64,000 bases of DNA from Parabacteroides gordonii MS-1 = DSM 23371 (GCF_000969825.1 NZ_KQ033919.1:4366762-4430761), one strand, 5' to 3'. Counted from the stretch's first letter, positions 35,589 to 45,401 are shown. The notes: generated by a model from the letters alone, not told the origin. Numbers and translations: made by a program.

Positions 35589-36102
35589 TATCAATTATGA
35601 CCTTACGAGAATAAAAGCATTTGTGTTTGATGTTGACGGTGTACTGTCGTGCGATGTCGTTTCGCTTCATCCCAACGGTGATCCGATGCGTACGGTCAAC
35701 ATCAAAGACGGGTATGCCCTGCAGTTGGCTGTAAAGAAAGGCTATCATGTCGGAATTATAACCGGAGGGTATACGGAAGCCGTGCAGATCCGCTTTTCCC
35801 GCTTGGGTATCGAACATATTTATATGCGTAGTGCCGTGAAGATACACGACTTCAACGATTTTTTGCAAAAAACCGGATTGACACCGCAAGAGGTCATGTA
35901 TGCCGGTGATGACATCCCCGATTATGAAGTCATGCAACAAGTCGGTTTGCCTGTAGCTCCTGCCGATGCAGCTCCGGAAATCAAGCAGATAGCAAAATAT
36001 ATCTCTTTACGCAAAGGTGGCGAGGGGGTTGCCCGTGATGTAATCGAACAAACAATGAAAGCACAAGGCCACTGGATGAGCGATGACGCCTTCGGGTGGT
36101 AA
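35581..36102 (+). CDS. kdsC: KDO-8-phosphate phosphatase-like HAD protein
   Basis: 173 residues, short cap-less HAD of the KdsC type. Motif [24 protein letters not shown] (motif II), [21 protein letters not shown] (motif IV). KdsC makes free KDO for lipid A inner core synthesis as a tetramer. The last residues overlap the short gap before the Maf gene. Confidence 0.9.
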   Translation: MSSINYDLTRIKAFVFDVDGVLSCDVVSLHPNGDPMRTVNIKDGYALQLAVKKGYHVGIITGGYTEAVQIRFSRLGIEHIYMRSAVKIHDFNDFLQKTGLTPQEVMYAGDDIPDYEVMQQVGLPVAPADAAPEIKQIAKYISLRKGGEGVARDVIEQTMKAQGHWMSDDAFGW

Positions 36103-36118
36103 TAATAGGAAAAACAAT

Positions 36119-36700
36119 ATGCTGAACAATTTAGAAAAATATCGAATCGTGCTGGGCTCTAACTCTCCCCGCCGAAAAGAATTGCTTGCCGGACTCGACC
36201 TTCAGTTTGAAGTGGAGACAATCCCCGGTATTGACGAATCGTATCCTGATACTCTGACCTCTGAAGCTATACCTTTATATATAGCACGCAAAAAAGCCGA
36301 AGCCTATCTTGACAAAATGTCCGACAACGAACTGCTTATCACAGCCGATACGATCGTTGCCACTTACGACCGCATTCTGGGTAAGCCGGCCAACCGGGAG
36401 GAGGCTATTGAAATGCTTCGTTACCTGTCCGACCATGTGCATGAGGTAATAACCGGTGTTTGTCTGACAACCAAGGATAAGACTGTTTCTTTTTCCGTAG
36501 CCTCGGCAGTTTGTTTTGGCCGTCTGGAAGAAGAAGACATCATCTATTATGTAGATAAATACCGTCCTTTCGATAAAGCCGGTAGTTACGGGATACAGGA
36601 ATGGATCGGTTATATCGGTGTAGAAGCCATCAACGGATCATTTTATAATGTGATGGGTTTGCCGGTACAGCGATTATATCAGGAATTGAAGAAATTTTGA
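36119..36700 (+). CDS. maf: Maf-family nucleotide pyrophosphatase
   Basis: 193 residues from MLNNLEKYRIV. VLGSNSPRRKELLAGL (SxSPRR signature), ADTIVATYDRILGKP and YVDKYRPFDKAGSYGIQEW (the EPFDKAG-type loop). Members hydrolyse dTTP/UTP or modified NTPs. The frame extends 12 codons upstream into the end of kdsC, but the ATG at 36119 matches homologous N-termini. Last gene of the operon. Confidence 0.93.
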   Translation: MLNNLEKYRIVLGSNSPRRKELLAGLDLQFEVETIPGIDESYPDTLTSEAIPLYIARKKAEAYLDKMSDNELLITADTIVATYDRILGKPANREEAIEMLRYLSDHVHEVITGVCLTTKDKTVSFSVASAVCFGRLEEEDIIYYVDKYRPFDKAGSYGIQEWIGYIGVEAINGSFYNVMGLPVQRLYQELKKF

Positions 36701-36743
36701 TCAAAAAATACGGGTTATTCTTGCATAATACATTCGGAAACAG

Positions 36744-36838
36744 TAATTTTGCGGTCTGAAATTCTGCAGAGGGTAAACAAGTGATACCTAATATGTATCC
36801 ACCCCCGGGACATAACCTGTTTAAATATAAAAAGACAG
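36744..36838 (+). promoter_or_regulatory. Promoter and structured leader of rplU-rpmA
   Basis: -7 box TAATTTTG (36744-36751) with TTG 20 nt upstream. The ~80-nt leader contains GATAC/GTATC pairing around CTAATAT and an outer AAACA...TGTTT pairing. Ribosomal-protein leaders of this kind often bind the encoded protein; that is inference here. Confidence 0.5.
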
Positions 36839-37156
36839 ATGTACGTAATCGTAGAAATTAACGGACAGCAGTTCAAAGCTGAAGAAGGAAAGAAGTTGTT
36901 CGTTCATCACATTCAGAACGCAGAAAGCGGTGCTGTTGTTGAGTTTGACAAAGTGTTGTTGGTTGACAACAACGGAGAAGTTAAAGTAGGTGTTCCTACA
37001 GTAGAAGGCGCAAAGGTAGTATGCGAAGTACTGTCTCCGCTGGTAAAAGGTGATAAAGTGCTGATCTTCCACAAGAAGAGAAGAAAAGGTTATCGTAAAC
37101 TGAACGGTCACCGTCAGCAGTTCACTGAAGTGAGTATTAAAGAAATTGTTGCTTAA
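36839..37156 (+). CDS. rplU: 50S ribosomal protein L21
   Basis: 105 residues. [20 protein letters not shown] and [20 protein letters not shown] are the L21 hallmarks. It binds 23S rRNA. Followed after 22 nt by rpmA, the usual pair. Confidence 0.97.
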   Translation: MYVIVEINGQQFKAEEGKKLFVHHIQNAESGAVVEFDKVLLVDNNGEVKVGVPTVEGAKVVCEVLSPLVKGDKVLIFHKKRRKGYRKLNGHRQQFTEVSIKEIVA

Positions 37157-37178
37157 CGTTTAAAGGAGAAAAAAAGAA

Positions 37179-37445
37179 ATGGCACATAAAAAAGGTGTTG
37201 GTAGTTCTAAGAACGGCCGTGAATCACAAAGTAAAAGATTAGGTGTTAAGCTTTTTGGTGGTGAAGTTGCTAAAGCTGGTAACATTCTGGTTCGCCAGAG
37301 AGGTACTGCTCATCATCCGGGTGAAAACGTTGGTATCGGTAAAGATCATACGTTGTATGCTTTGAAAGATGGTATTGTAACTTTCCGCAGAGGTAAAGAA
37401 AACAGATCTTTTGTTTCTATTCAGGAAGTTGTAGCAGAAGCATAA
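37179..37445 (+). CDS. rpmA: 50S ribosomal protein L27
   Basis: 88 residues starting [16 protein letters not shown], with [10 protein letters not shown] and [20 protein letters not shown]. The N-terminus reaches the peptidyl-transferase centre. No N-terminal cleavable extension is present. Confidence 0.97.
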   Translation: MAHKKGVGSSKNGRESQSKRLGVKLFGGEVAKAGNILVRQRGTAHHPGENVGIGKDHTLYALKDGIVTFRRGKENRSFVSIQEVVAEA

Positions 37446-37468
37446 TATAGCTTTACTCGAAAGAATAA

Positions 37469-37507
37469 GGAAAGCGGAATGTCCGAAAGGATGTTCCGCT
37501 TTTTTTA
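37469..37507 (+). terminator. rplU-rpmA terminator
   Basis: AAAGCGGAA (37471-37479) pairs with TTCCGCTTT, with an inner TCC-GAAA-GGA hairpin, followed by a T7 run that overlaps the convergent histidine-kinase gene end. Confidence 0.85.
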
Positions 37508-38725
37508 TTTGCTTTGAGGGCTGAATAAAACAGTAAAGGCACTTCCTGCCTTTTCCTGGCTTTGTACGTGTAGTTTGGCGTTGTGTAATTTGACGATTTC
37601 CCGGGAGATACTCAAACCGATGCCGTTGCCGTTTTTCTTGGTGCTGAAGAATGGGATAAATATCTTGTCGCGTATCGTGTCGGATATACCGCATCCGTTG
37701 TCGGCAACGGTGATGTAGGGATGTCCTTCGGCATCGCAGCCGGAGAAGAGATGTATCTCCGGAGTATCCTTTTTGCTTATGGCATAGGTGGCATTGGTTA
37801 CGAAGTTGATTATTACCTGTTCGATCAGATCCCTGTCCATGCAAGCGGTTACATCCGGATCTTCCGTTTTCAGCGTGAAAGCGATCCCTTTCTGTTGCAG
37901 GGATGGATTCATCAGGGAATGGATGGAACACAGCAGGTCGTAGAGGTTGTAGGATTTCATGTCGGGCACTATTTTCTGGCTTAAGTTGCGGTAGGTCTCG
38001 GCAAAACGCAGCAGACCTTCGCTTCGCCGATGGATTGTATCTAACGCCAGTTCCATATCTTCCAGATCCGGTTCAGTCAGTTCGGATGAACTATCTTTTA
38101 AGGTATGTATTTTTCTTTTGAGCGTATCCGAAAGAGAGGAGACAGGTACGATCGAGTTCATTATCTCGTGAGTCATCACATTAAGCAACCCTTTCCAGGC
38201 ACCCGATTCGACTTCTTCCATCGTTGCGCTTACATTATGGAATGCAATCAGTTTGTAGGTTTTTCCTCCGGTTTGAAAGACGGAAGCGTTTGTCATTGTT
38301 TTGATGGTTTGCTTCCGGGCATGGATGGTTAGCAATGAGCTGTTATTGACCGGGATATTAAGCAATTCATTAAAAAGAGCCTCGTTTTGTTTTTTCAGCC
38401 AGTTGATGTTTTTGATATGGGGAATGTTGAGCATCGTCGTAAAGGAGTCGTTCATCCACAGCGTATCGTACGTCTCTACATCATAAGCCAGAATACCGGT
38501 GTCGACCAGCTCCAGCATCTCCTTCAGGTAATGTTGCTGGGCTTCTTTCTCGCCGGCCAGGGTTAGGAAAGCATCCGTAATGGATTGGTACCGGGGATGT
38601 TTTCTTGAGAAGTCTTTGTTTATAATTGACTCGGCGAACTCGTCGATATCCTGTTTCGTCTTTCTTCGTACATATATTATATATACAAGAAGTATAGCAA
38701 TCAGGATGGATAAGAGAATGATCAT
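37505..38725 (-). CDS. Sensor histidine kinase, NtrY-like
   Basis: 406 residues. One N-terminal TM segment ([18 protein letters not shown]), then a cytoplasmic linker, PAS-like region (about 70-165), HisKA with His in [15 protein letters not shown], and HATPase with N-box [18 protein letters not shown] and GNGIGLSIS. It lacks a periplasmic sensor, so it probably senses an intracellular or membrane cue. Overlaps the response regulator by 4 nt. Confidence 0.92.
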   Translation of the reverse strand: MIILLSILIAILLVYIIYVRRKTKQDIDEFAESIINKDFSRKHPRYQSITDAFLTLAGEKEAQQHYLKEMLELVDTGILAYDVETYDTLWMNDSFTTMLNIPHIKNINWLKKQNEALFNELLNIPVNNSSLLTIHARKQTIKTMTNASVFQTGGKTYKLIAFHNVSATMEEVESGAWKGLLNVMTHEIMNSIVPVSSLSDTLKRKIHTLKDSSSELTEPDLEDMELALDTIHRRSEGLLRFAETYRNLSQKIVPDMKSYNLYDLLCSIHSLMNPSLQQKGIAFTLKTEDPDVTACMDRDLIEQVIINFVTNATYAISKKDTPEIHLFSGCDAEGHPYITVADNGCGISDTIRDKIFIPFFSTKKNGNGIGLSISREIVKLHNAKLHVQSQEKAGSAFTVLFSPQSK

Positions 38726-40074
38726 AGGCCATGTTTTTCTAACCGTCGGTATAAAGCTCCCCGGGTTAGTCCCAGTTCTTTTGCCGCTTGCGATATGTTT
38801 CCGTTATGTTTTTGAATGACTTGTTCGATAGCCACCTTTTCCAGCTCGTCCAGATTATGTGTCGGTATCGGTTGGATATTTTCTTCCTGTTGTTCCAGGG
38901 GGGAGAAGGTAATGTCTTCTGCTTTTAACACCTCACAGTCTGCCATGATCACGCCTCTTTCCATCGTATATTGCAGTTCGCGAACATTACCGGGATAATG
39001 ATATAACATCAGTTTCTTTTTGGCCGAATCGGCTAAACGGAACTTTTGCTTGAAGTACTTTTTCTCATACATTGTCAGGAAATGTTCAGCCAGCAGGATA
39101 ATATCCTCGCCTCGCTCACGGAGAGGCGGCACGGTTATTTCTACCGTATTGATCCGGTATACCAGGTCTTTACGGAAACGGGTTTCATTGGCTAATTCTC
39201 GTAATGGGAGGTTGGTTGCCGACAGTAGGCGGATATCTACCGGTGTCGGCGTATTGGCTCCCAGGCGGGTCACTTCGCGGTTTTGTAATACAGTCAACAA
39301 CTTCGCCTGTTGCTGTAAAGTGATGTTGCCGATCTCATCCAGGAAAAGCGTACCCTTGTCTGCTGCTTCAATCAGTCCTGTACGGTCTTCACGCGCATCT
39401 GTGAATGCCCCCTTTTTATGACCGAAAAGTTCGCTTTCGAAAAGGGTTTCCGTCAGGGAGCCGACATCTACTTTTACAAACGGACGATCCCGCCGAAGGG
39501 ATAACTGGTAGATATAGCGGGCAACCAGGTCTTTTCCTGTTCCGTTTTCTCCCAGTATTAATATATTGGCGTCGGTAGGCGCAATCTTTTGTAATTTGTG
39601 GAACAGGAGTTGCATACTTTCCGAAGCCCCTACAATATTTATATCGGTTTTCCTTTCGGTTGTTATCTCCTTTTTATCCGGGGTCGCCTGTTTCCGGAGT
39701 GTCTCCGACAAGATATTCAGCAGATGCTCATTATGCCAGGGTTTGACGATAAAGTCGGCCGCCCCTTCTTTCAGGCTTTTGATTGCCAGGTCTATATCCG
39801 CATAGGCCGTGATCATAATAACAGATTGGGAAGGTTTCCATTTCTTGATTTCTTTCAACCAGAACAGCCCTTCGTTGCCTGTATTGATGGAACTTCTGAA
39901 GTTCATATCCAGCAAAACGATGTCGATGTCATTTCCCATGATCAGCTTATGGATATTTTCAGGGTTCGTATCTGTCAGTATCGTTTTTACTTCCATCTTC
40001 AGCAGGAAACGTACGGCAGTCAGAACGTCTTTATCATCATCAACAATCAGTATATTTGCCTGGTGTAAGTTCAT
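38722..40074 (-). CDS. Sigma-54-dependent response regulator (NtrC family)
   Basis: 450 residues. Receiver domain with phospho-acceptor Asp56 (VLLDMNF) after IVDDDKDV, AAA+ domain with Walker A GENGTGKDL, loop GAFTDA (the canonical form is GAFTGA; the D variant is seen in other Bacteroidota), Walker B GTLFLDEIG, and a C-terminal Fis-type HTH (NISQAAKELGLTRGALYRRL). Activates sigma-54 RNA polymerase. Divergent from the ABC operon, whose upstream region holds matching sites. Confidence 0.94.
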   Translation of the reverse strand: MNLHQANILIVDDDKDVLTAVRFLLKMEVKTILTDTNPENIHKLIMGNDIDIVLLDMNFRSSINTGNEGLFWLKEIKKWKPSQSVIMITAYADIDLAIKSLKEGAADFIVKPWHNEHLLNILSETLRKQATPDKKEITTERKTDINIVGASESMQLLFHKLQKIAPTDANILILGENGTGKDLVARYIYQLSLRRDRPFVKVDVGSLTETLFESELFGHKKGAFTDAREDRTGLIEAADKGTLFLDEIGNITLQQQAKLLTVLQNREVTRLGANTPTPVDIRLLSATNLPLRELANETRFRKDLVYRINTVEITVPPLRERGEDIILLAEHFLTMYEKKYFKQKFRLADSAKKKLMLYHYPGNVRELQYTMERGVIMADCEVLKAEDITFSPLEQQEENIQPIPTHNLDELEKVAIEQVIQKHNGNISQAAKELGLTRGALYRRLEKHGL

Positions 40075-40096
40075 AATTACTTTTGTTAGTAGATTG

Positions 40097-40104
40097 CAAA
40101 TATA
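40097..40104 (-). promoter_or_regulatory. -7 box TATATTTG for the regulator-kinase operon
   Basis: Exact reverse-strand TAnnTTTG, 23 nt upstream of the regulator start. Confidence 0.55.
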
Positions 40105-40142
40105 TCAAGAATGAAGTGAATGCCCAAGTTGTTCCTGTTTTT

Positions 40143-40180
40143 TGTCTGTAAGCAGACATAAGGTGTCCGTTTATGGACAC
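40143..40180. promoter_or_regulatory. Paired TGTC-N8-GACA inverted repeats (candidate activator sites)
   Basis: TGTCTGTAAGCAGACA (40143-40158) and GTGTCCGTTTATGGACAC (40163-40180) are perfect-arm inverted repeats with the same TGTC-N8-GACA outline. Their centres are 21 bp apart, on one DNA face, about 65-95 bp upstream of the sigma-54-like promoter. Confidence 0.75.
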
Positions 40181-40233
40181 TATTTGGAATTGTTGCTTTT
40201 GTTAATTATTTGGTAATTAATAAATTATATGGT

Positions 40234-40248
40234 TGGCACATTGCTTGT
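40234..40248 (+). promoter_or_regulatory. Sigma-54-like promoter of the ABC operon
   Basis: TGGCAC-N5-TTGT: the -24 GG is perfect; the -12 element is TTGT where the consensus is TTGC. It lies 39 nt before the ATG, with no TAnnTTTG on the plus strand in between. Confidence 0.55.
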
Positions 40249-40287
40249 TTCTGATTATACGTAACATGCTAAATAATTCATAAAACA

Positions 40288-40986
40288 ATGATTCGAATAA
40301 ATGATTTGAGGAAGGTTTACAAGACGGACGAGGTAGAGACGGTCGCACTGGATAACATGTCGCTCCATATAAAAGAACATGAATTTGTCGCAATTATGGG
40401 GCCTTCGGGATGTGGCAAATCTACTTTGCTGAATATTCTGGGATTGCTCGATGATCCGACGTCCGGTTCTTATCTTCTTAATGGTATCGAAGTGACCGGA
40501 TTTAATGAAAACAAACGCTGCGATTTACGACGGGAGAATATAGGATTTGTTTTCCAGAATTTCAACCTGATCGAAGAGCTTACTGTATTTGAGAATATTG
40601 AATTGCCCCTAGAGAATGGTGGAATGAAAGCGTCCTTGCGGAAAATGAAAGTGGAAAAGGCATTGAAAAGCGTTTTACTGAGTCATCGCCGTAATTATTT
40701 CCCATCCCAGCTTTCCGGTGGTCAGCAGCAACGTGTAGCTATTGCCCGGGCTATTGTGAACGATCCGAAACTTATTCTGGCAGATGAGCCGACCGGTAAC
40801 CTGGACAGCCGCAATGGTCTGGAGATCATGGATCTGCTAACTGCCCTCAATGATGCAGGCACCACAATCGTTATGGTGACTCATAGCGAACATGATGCCC
40901 GTTACAGCCACCGGATCGTTCACATGCTGGATGGGAAACCTGTGACAGAAAATTTTCTGAAAGAATTGGCTTACACAACAAACTAA
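40288..40986 (+). CDS. ABC transporter ATPase, MacB/LolD type
   Basis: 232 residues. Walker [10 protein letters not shown], signature [14 protein letters not shown], Walker [15 protein letters not shown]-loop MVTHSEHD. The MacB/LolD class moves peptides, lipoproteins or stress signals by mechanotransmission. Paired with the FtsX permease 12 nt downstream. Confidence 0.94.
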   Translation: MIRINDLRKVYKTDEVETVALDNMSLHIKEHEFVAIMGPSGCGKSTLLNILGLLDDPTSGSYLLNGIEVTGFNENKRCDLRRENIGFVFQNFNLIEELTVFENIELPLENGGMKASLRKMKVEKALKSVLLSHRRNYFPSQLSGGQQQRVAIARAIVNDPKLILADEPTGNLDSRNGLEIMDLLTALNDAGTTIVMVTHSEHDARYSHRIVHMLDGKPVTENFLKELAYTTN

Positions 40987-40998
40987 AATATTGCCCCC

Positions 40999-43380
40999 AT
41001 GAATATACGTAAATCTCTCCGGATTATTTTCCGGAATAAAATATACAGCCTGCTGAACATTGTCGGACTGGCAATCGGTATCACATCGGCTACACTTATT
41101 TTTCTTTGGGTGGAAAGTAAAGTGAATTTCAATAAGGCGATTCCCAATTCCCGGAATATATATGTCGGTGCACTCCACTATTTTTCCGCTTCGGGAGAAT
41201 GTGAAACTTATTTTGAAACGAATAATCCGTTGAAGAAAACACTGGATGACGAGTTTCCCGAGGTGAAAAGCTGTGCAAGGTATAATGATGAAACACTGAT
41301 TTTTATACCTGAAAATACAACCAGTTCTTTCGAAGAAAAAGGAGCATACGCCGATTCCACTCTTTTCGATATGATCGGTGTGAAGTTTTTAAGCGGTGAT
41401 ATGCATTCGGTCTTTGAACCTCAGCAGGCCATCGTTCTCAGCCGTTCGATGGCCCGGAAGATATATGGAGAGGAAGATCCCATAGGAAAAGGCTTACTCA
41501 ATGAGGGAGTCATATATCAGGTGACAGGGGTGTTTGAAGATATGCCGCGTAATACTTCCTTTCAGTTTGAATGGTTGATTCCTTTCCGCGTCGAGGAGTT
41601 GGCTCAGAGTAAAAATTTCGATTTGAATGGCTGGGGTTATTCCTGGCTACAAACATATGTTGAACTGCAACCCGATGTGGATCTGAACCAATTGAATGAG
41701 AAGTTGAAAGGGTTGGCTTACCGGAAAGAGGGTGGAGACTATAATTCTTTACACATATTCCTGTATCCGCTCAACAAAAAACTATTGTACGGGCAGTTTG
41801 TCAATGGTGTGGAAACCGGTGGCGGATATATTAAAACCGTTTCCCTTTTCTTTCTTATCGGTATACTTATCCTGTGTATCGCCTGTATCAATTTTATGAA
41901 TCTTTCGACAGCGCGTTCGCAGAAACGGGCACTGGAGGTCGGGGTCAGAAAAACATTCGGGACTAAACGGAAATACCTGATCAGGCAATTTTTGGTTGAA
42001 TCGGGAATGATTACTGGAATCGCTCTCCTGCTGTCGATCGGGCTGATCTGGTTGAGCCTGCCTTTCTTTAACGAGTTTATAGGAACCCAATTAACTTTCA
42101 GTATTTTCAATCCGACAATTTTGCTTGGGTTGGTGGCGATCGGTTTGTTCTGTACTTTCCTGGCCGGTAGTTATCCGGCATTGTTTTTATCTTCTTTCAA
42201 TCCGTTGACCACATTGAAAATGCAGAAAGTAACCAAGACGGGGAGTGCTGTCTGGATTCGTCAGGGATTGGTTGTTTTTCAGTTTACGATGGCATTTATT
42301 TTGATTTGTACCACTTTGGTTATCTATCTTCAGATACAATTGGCACAAAACCGTGATATTGGAATGAAAAAAGAAAACCTGGTTAGTTTCCCTGTTACGA
42401 CGGAACTATGTAATTCCTCTTCGTCTGTACGGAATGAACTGATAAATACCGGTTTGGTTGAAAGTTGCGGTTTTTCAAGCAGTCCGCTTTTAAAGGCTTA
42501 TTTAGGAACAAATCCCTGGTATTGGAATGGGAAAGATCCGGATGACGATACATCTGTTTTTTTCAATTTCGTTTCGGACGGTCTGGTTGATGCTGCCGGG
42601 ATAAAGCTGATCGATGGAACGGATATTGATCCGGCTAAGAAAAATAGTAGAGGAAGCAGAGGCGTTCTTATCAATGAAACCCTGGCAAAAAGGATGGGGA
42701 AAGAAGGTCGTGTGGGAGGAAAACTCGGCCAGTCACCGGATAATAAATGGGAGATAGTCGGCATTATGAAAGATTTTGTATTCGAAGATCTTTATGCCAT
42801 TCAACCCGGCCCGGTATTATTTAGCTATGCACCCCAGAGAACCAGTTTTTTGTTTATCCGCCTGAAACCGGATATCAATAGGTATGAAGCGATAGGCCGG
42901 ATACAGACTGTATTACGTTCTTTTACGCCTTATCATGCTTTTGAACCGAACTTTATGACAGACCGTTTCGACCGCATGTTTGAAGAAGAGCATCTGGTGG
43001 AAAAACTGTCGGCCTTGTTTGCTGCTTTGGCCATTTTTATTTCCTGTTTAGGGTTATTGGGCTTAAGTGCTTTCTCTGCCGAACAGAGGACTAAAGAGAT
43101 CGGTGTCCGCAAAGTGTTGGGAGCTAAGATAATCGATATACTGTTCTTATTGGGCAAAGCATATATGGTACTTTTACTGATCTCTTTTGTGATAGGTATT
43201 CCTATCTCATTATATGCCGCCAATCATTACCTGAAAGATTATGCTTACCGGATAACACTTAGCTGGGATATTTTTGCAGGAGTAGCCTTACTGATTACCC
43301 TGATTGCCCTGCTGACAGTCAGCTTACAGTCGCTAAAGGCGGCTCTGGCCAATCCGGTGAAGTCGATAAAAACGGAGTAA
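40999..43380 (+). CDS. FtsX-family ABC permease
   Basis: 793 residues. N-terminal TM followed by a MacB-type periplasmic domain, FtsX TM cluster (FFLIGILILCIACINFMNLS), a second periplasmic domain and a second FtsX cluster (LFAALAIFISCLGLLGLSAF, EIGVRKVLGAK), ending NPVKSIKTE. This tandem layout is the usual Bacteroidota type. Probably efflux or envelope homeostasis; substrate unknown. Confidence 0.92.
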   Translation: MNIRKSLRIIFRNKIYSLLNIVGLAIGITSATLIFLWVESKVNFNKAIPNSRNIYVGALHYFSASGECETYFETNNPLKKTLDDEFPEVKSCARYNDETLIFIPENTTSSFEEKGAYADSTLFDMIGVKFLSGDMHSVFEPQQAIVLSRSMARKIYGEEDPIGKGLLNEGVIYQVTGVFEDMPRNTSFQFEWLIPFRVEELAQSKNFDLNGWGYSWLQTYVELQPDVDLNQLNEKLKGLAYRKEGGDYNSLHIFLYPLNKKLLYGQFVNGVETGGGYIKTVSLFFLIGILILCIACINFMNLSTARSQKRALEVGVRKTFGTKRKYLIRQFLVESGMITGIALLLSIGLIWLSLPFFNEFIGTQLTFSIFNPTILLGLVAIGLFCTFLAGSYPALFLSSFNPLTTLKMQKVTKTGSAVWIRQGLVVFQFTMAFILICTTLVIYLQIQLAQNRDIGMKKENLVSFPVTTELCNSSSSVRNELINTGLVESCGFSSSPLLKAYLGTNPWYWNGKDPDDDTSVFFNFVSDGLVDAAGIKLIDGTDIDPAKKNSRGSRGVLINETLAKRMGKEGRVGGKLGQSPDNKWEIVGIMKDFVFEDLYAIQPGPVLFSYAPQRTSFLFIRLKPDINRYEAIGRIQTVLRSFTPYHAFEPNFMTDRFDRMFEEEHLVEKLSALFAALAIFISCLGLLGLSAFSAEQRTKEIGVRKVLGAKIIDILFLLGKAYMVLLLISFVIGIPISLYAANHYLKDYAYRITLSWDIFAGVALLITLIALLTVSLQSLKAALANPVKSIKTE

Positions 43381-43404
43381 ACGGGATTAATCCCGTTTAC
43401 TTTT
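43377..43404. terminator. Palindromic terminator between convergent genes
   Basis: A 24-bp perfect palindrome (43377-43400) starts inside the permease stop codon and is followed by TTTTAC; it ends 3 nt before the convergent YdeI-like gene. Confidence 0.75.
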
Positions 43405-43882
43405 ACTTCAAAATCATCTCATTCTTCTGTATCATTGTTATCGTTTTGGCAATGCGGTTGGCTTTGGTTTGTTCTGTTTTTGCAGAATTAATCCAATCTA
43501 TAAATGCTTTTTTTTGACCATGTTTATATTTTTCAAATTTCTCTAAGAGGCCATCCTCATTTTCCATGCACAATAATAGTTCTTCGGGAATTATCAATGG
43601 TGTTTTATCTTCGTATAGCGTAATGTGTACTGTATCAGGAGCTTGTTTTTTAATTTTCTTCCTTACTTCCGACTTGACAGCCAGACCCAGATGTCCGTTT
43701 CCCATAGGCATCAGATGTACATTGGAAAACTCATGATCATCTATCTTTCCTTTTACTTTCAACATCCCGAAAGGAGTCTTAGGCATAGGTATTTCCGGGA
43801 TTTCGACAAATGTCCAAGCTCCTTTTCCTTCCGTTTTTTCTAATACATACTCTTTATCTACTAATGGCTTTTCTGTTTTCAT
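43403..43882 (-). CDS. DUF1905 / YdeI-OmpD-associated-like protein
   Basis: 159 residues. N-terminal DUF1905-like part (AWTFVEIPEIPMPKTPFGML, GNGHLGLAVKSEVRKKI) and C-terminal YdeI/OmdA segment (FIDWINSAKTEQTKANRIAK). Members are linked to resistance to antimicrobial peptides or bacteriocins in other bacteria. A -7 box TATATTTG lies on the minus strand at 43907-43914. Confidence 0.82.
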   Translation of the reverse strand: MKTEKPLVDKEYVLEKTEGKGAWTFVEIPEIPMPKTPFGMLKVKGKIDDHEFSNVHLMPMGNGHLGLAVKSEVRKKIKKQAPDTVHITLYEDKTPLIIPEELLLCMENEDGLLEKFEKYKHGQKKAFIDWINSAKTEQTKANRIAKTITMIQKNEMILK

Positions 43883-44075
43883 CCTGCAATATTACTATTT
43901 AAATTGCAAATATATACCATTAAGGTGACAACTGTATGTCAGTAGCTATAAGGTCTACGCTAGTATCTGTTGAATGGAGATAAATTTAGTTCATTAGAGA
44001 AAAAATATTAATAAAAAGAATCGTCATAAAATAAATTAATGTATTTTGGCTGTATTAATTTAAATCTGATGTATT

Positions 44076-44735
44076 ATGAGTGAAAGTAAAGTTATTTGTG
44101 ATTTTTTCACCAAAACGCTGTCTTTAAGTGAGTTGAAAAAGAGAAAGGGGATAACTGTTAGAGAAAGTCCTTTTTGGGCATTGGTAATGCCTCTCATAGT
44201 ATTCTTTATTTTAACGCTGATTTTGGTGTTTTGGGAATCTCTATGGTTATCTATCTTAATCTTAGTCTTATTGGTTGCTTATTTTTCTTGTATAATTAGG
44301 ATAAAGGATTTTGGTAAGATTTTTGTTGTTGAGGATAGTATTGAATATTTGTTATACGATTATAAAAAGAAAGAGTTGCTTAATTATTTAAAGGAAGAAC
44401 ATTTTTTGTCATCAAATATAGCAGATAATGATAGATTTTATGAGAGGCTGATTGATGATTGTAAAGAAAAGAGCAGTATCTTATCTTATTCAATTACATT
44501 CTCAGTATTTGGTATTCTTATAGTTTTGTATGATAGTGCTTTAGATGAATTATCATGGCCATATAAAATTGTTTTAACTCTTTCTATGGTAGCTATTCTA
44601 ATTATTCTTCATTTTTTTCGAAATATGTATTATAGCTCTTTTGAGATTGGGCGCTTTAAACGTCTTTTGAATGTAATAAGAGATTTATCATTGAGTAATT
44701 TGAAAGGGGCTAATCCGGTGATAAAGACGGAGTAA
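44076..44735 (+). CDS. Membrane protein of unknown function with FtsX-like C-terminal scar
   Basis: 219 residues. Four TM segments (two at about 33-72, two at about 138-185) around a hydrophilic middle. Codon use is visibly A/T-richer than the ABC genes. The last residues, NLKGANPVIKTE, and their DNA (44712-44735) match the end of the upstream permease (NPVKSIKTE; 43351-43380), suggesting that the gene was joined to the tail of a lost permease. No family recognised. Confidence 0.65.
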   Translation: MSESKVICDFFTKTLSLSELKKRKGITVRESPFWALVMPLIVFFILTLILVFWESLWLSILILVLLVAYFSCIIRIKDFGKIFVVEDSIEYLLYDYKKKELLNYLKEEHFLSSNIADNDRFYERLIDDCKEKSSILSYSITFSVFGILIVLYDSALDELSWPYKIVLTLSMVAILIILHFFRNMYYSSFEIGRFKRLLNVIRDLSLSNLKGANPVIKTE

Positions 44736-44831
44736 GTGGAAGAAGAAAGGAGTATACGAAACATTCTATATATCCATTGTGTTAAATTATTAAATGGATT
44801 ATCTCCCGGTTTACATAATGCGTAGTTTGAT

Positions 44832-45239
44832 ATGAATATAAAAACAGATTATTTTGTTTTGTTTGCACGCATAGCTATTGCTATGAGTTTTTTGTCAGCG
44901 GTTGCTGATCGTTTCGGATGGTGGACTCCTGTATTGGGAAATGAAAATGTAGTGTGGGGGAATATGGGAAACTTTATTGCGTATACGGGAGTTTTAGTTC
45001 CGTGGATTTCGAAACAAGTTTTACCGTTATTAGCTTGGTCGGTTACTATTGCAGAAGTTGTTCTCGGGGTGTTACTGATAATCGGTTACCAGAAACGTAT
45101 AGTAGCTCTTCTCAGTGGTATTCTATTACTAACGTTTGCTTTCTCAATGATGTTCTTTTCAAGTATAAAAGCCCCATTGGACTATAGTGTGTTTACGGCA
45201 TCTGCATGTTCATTTTTACTCTATAAGAATAGCAAATAA
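44832..45239 (+). CDS. DoxX-like membrane protein
   Basis: 135 residues, four TM segments (FVLFARIAIAMSFLSAV, LLAWSVTIAEVVLGVLLII, VALLSGILLLTFAFSMMF, and a short last one). The arrangement fits DoxX/DoxD-like membrane proteins of unclear, redox-linked function. Closed by a strong terminator. Confidence 0.75.
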   Translation: MNIKTDYFVLFARIAIAMSFLSAVADRFGWWTPVLGNENVVWGNMGNFIAYTGVLVPWISKQVLPLLAWSVTIAEVVLGVLLIIGYQKRIVALLSGILLLTFAFSMMFFSSIKAPLDYSVFTASACSFLLYKNSK

Positions 45240-45260
45240 ATAGTTAATTGTCATATTGTT

Positions 45261-45319
45261 AATCAACCCCTTATTTCCTTGCTCTATTTGAAGGCAAAGA
45301 GATAAGGGGTTGATTCTTT
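45261..45319 (+). terminator. Terminator after DoxX-like gene
   Basis: AATCAACCCCTTAT (45261-45274) pairs with ATAAGGGGTTGATT (45302-45315), followed by CTTTT. Confidence 0.8.
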
Positions 45320-45401
45320 TCGCTATATACGAAGTTGAGAAGTGACGAAAAGAGTAAGGAAAGCGGGTGAGGGCTGACTTTGGATAAGTGAGAAAAAAGT
45401 T

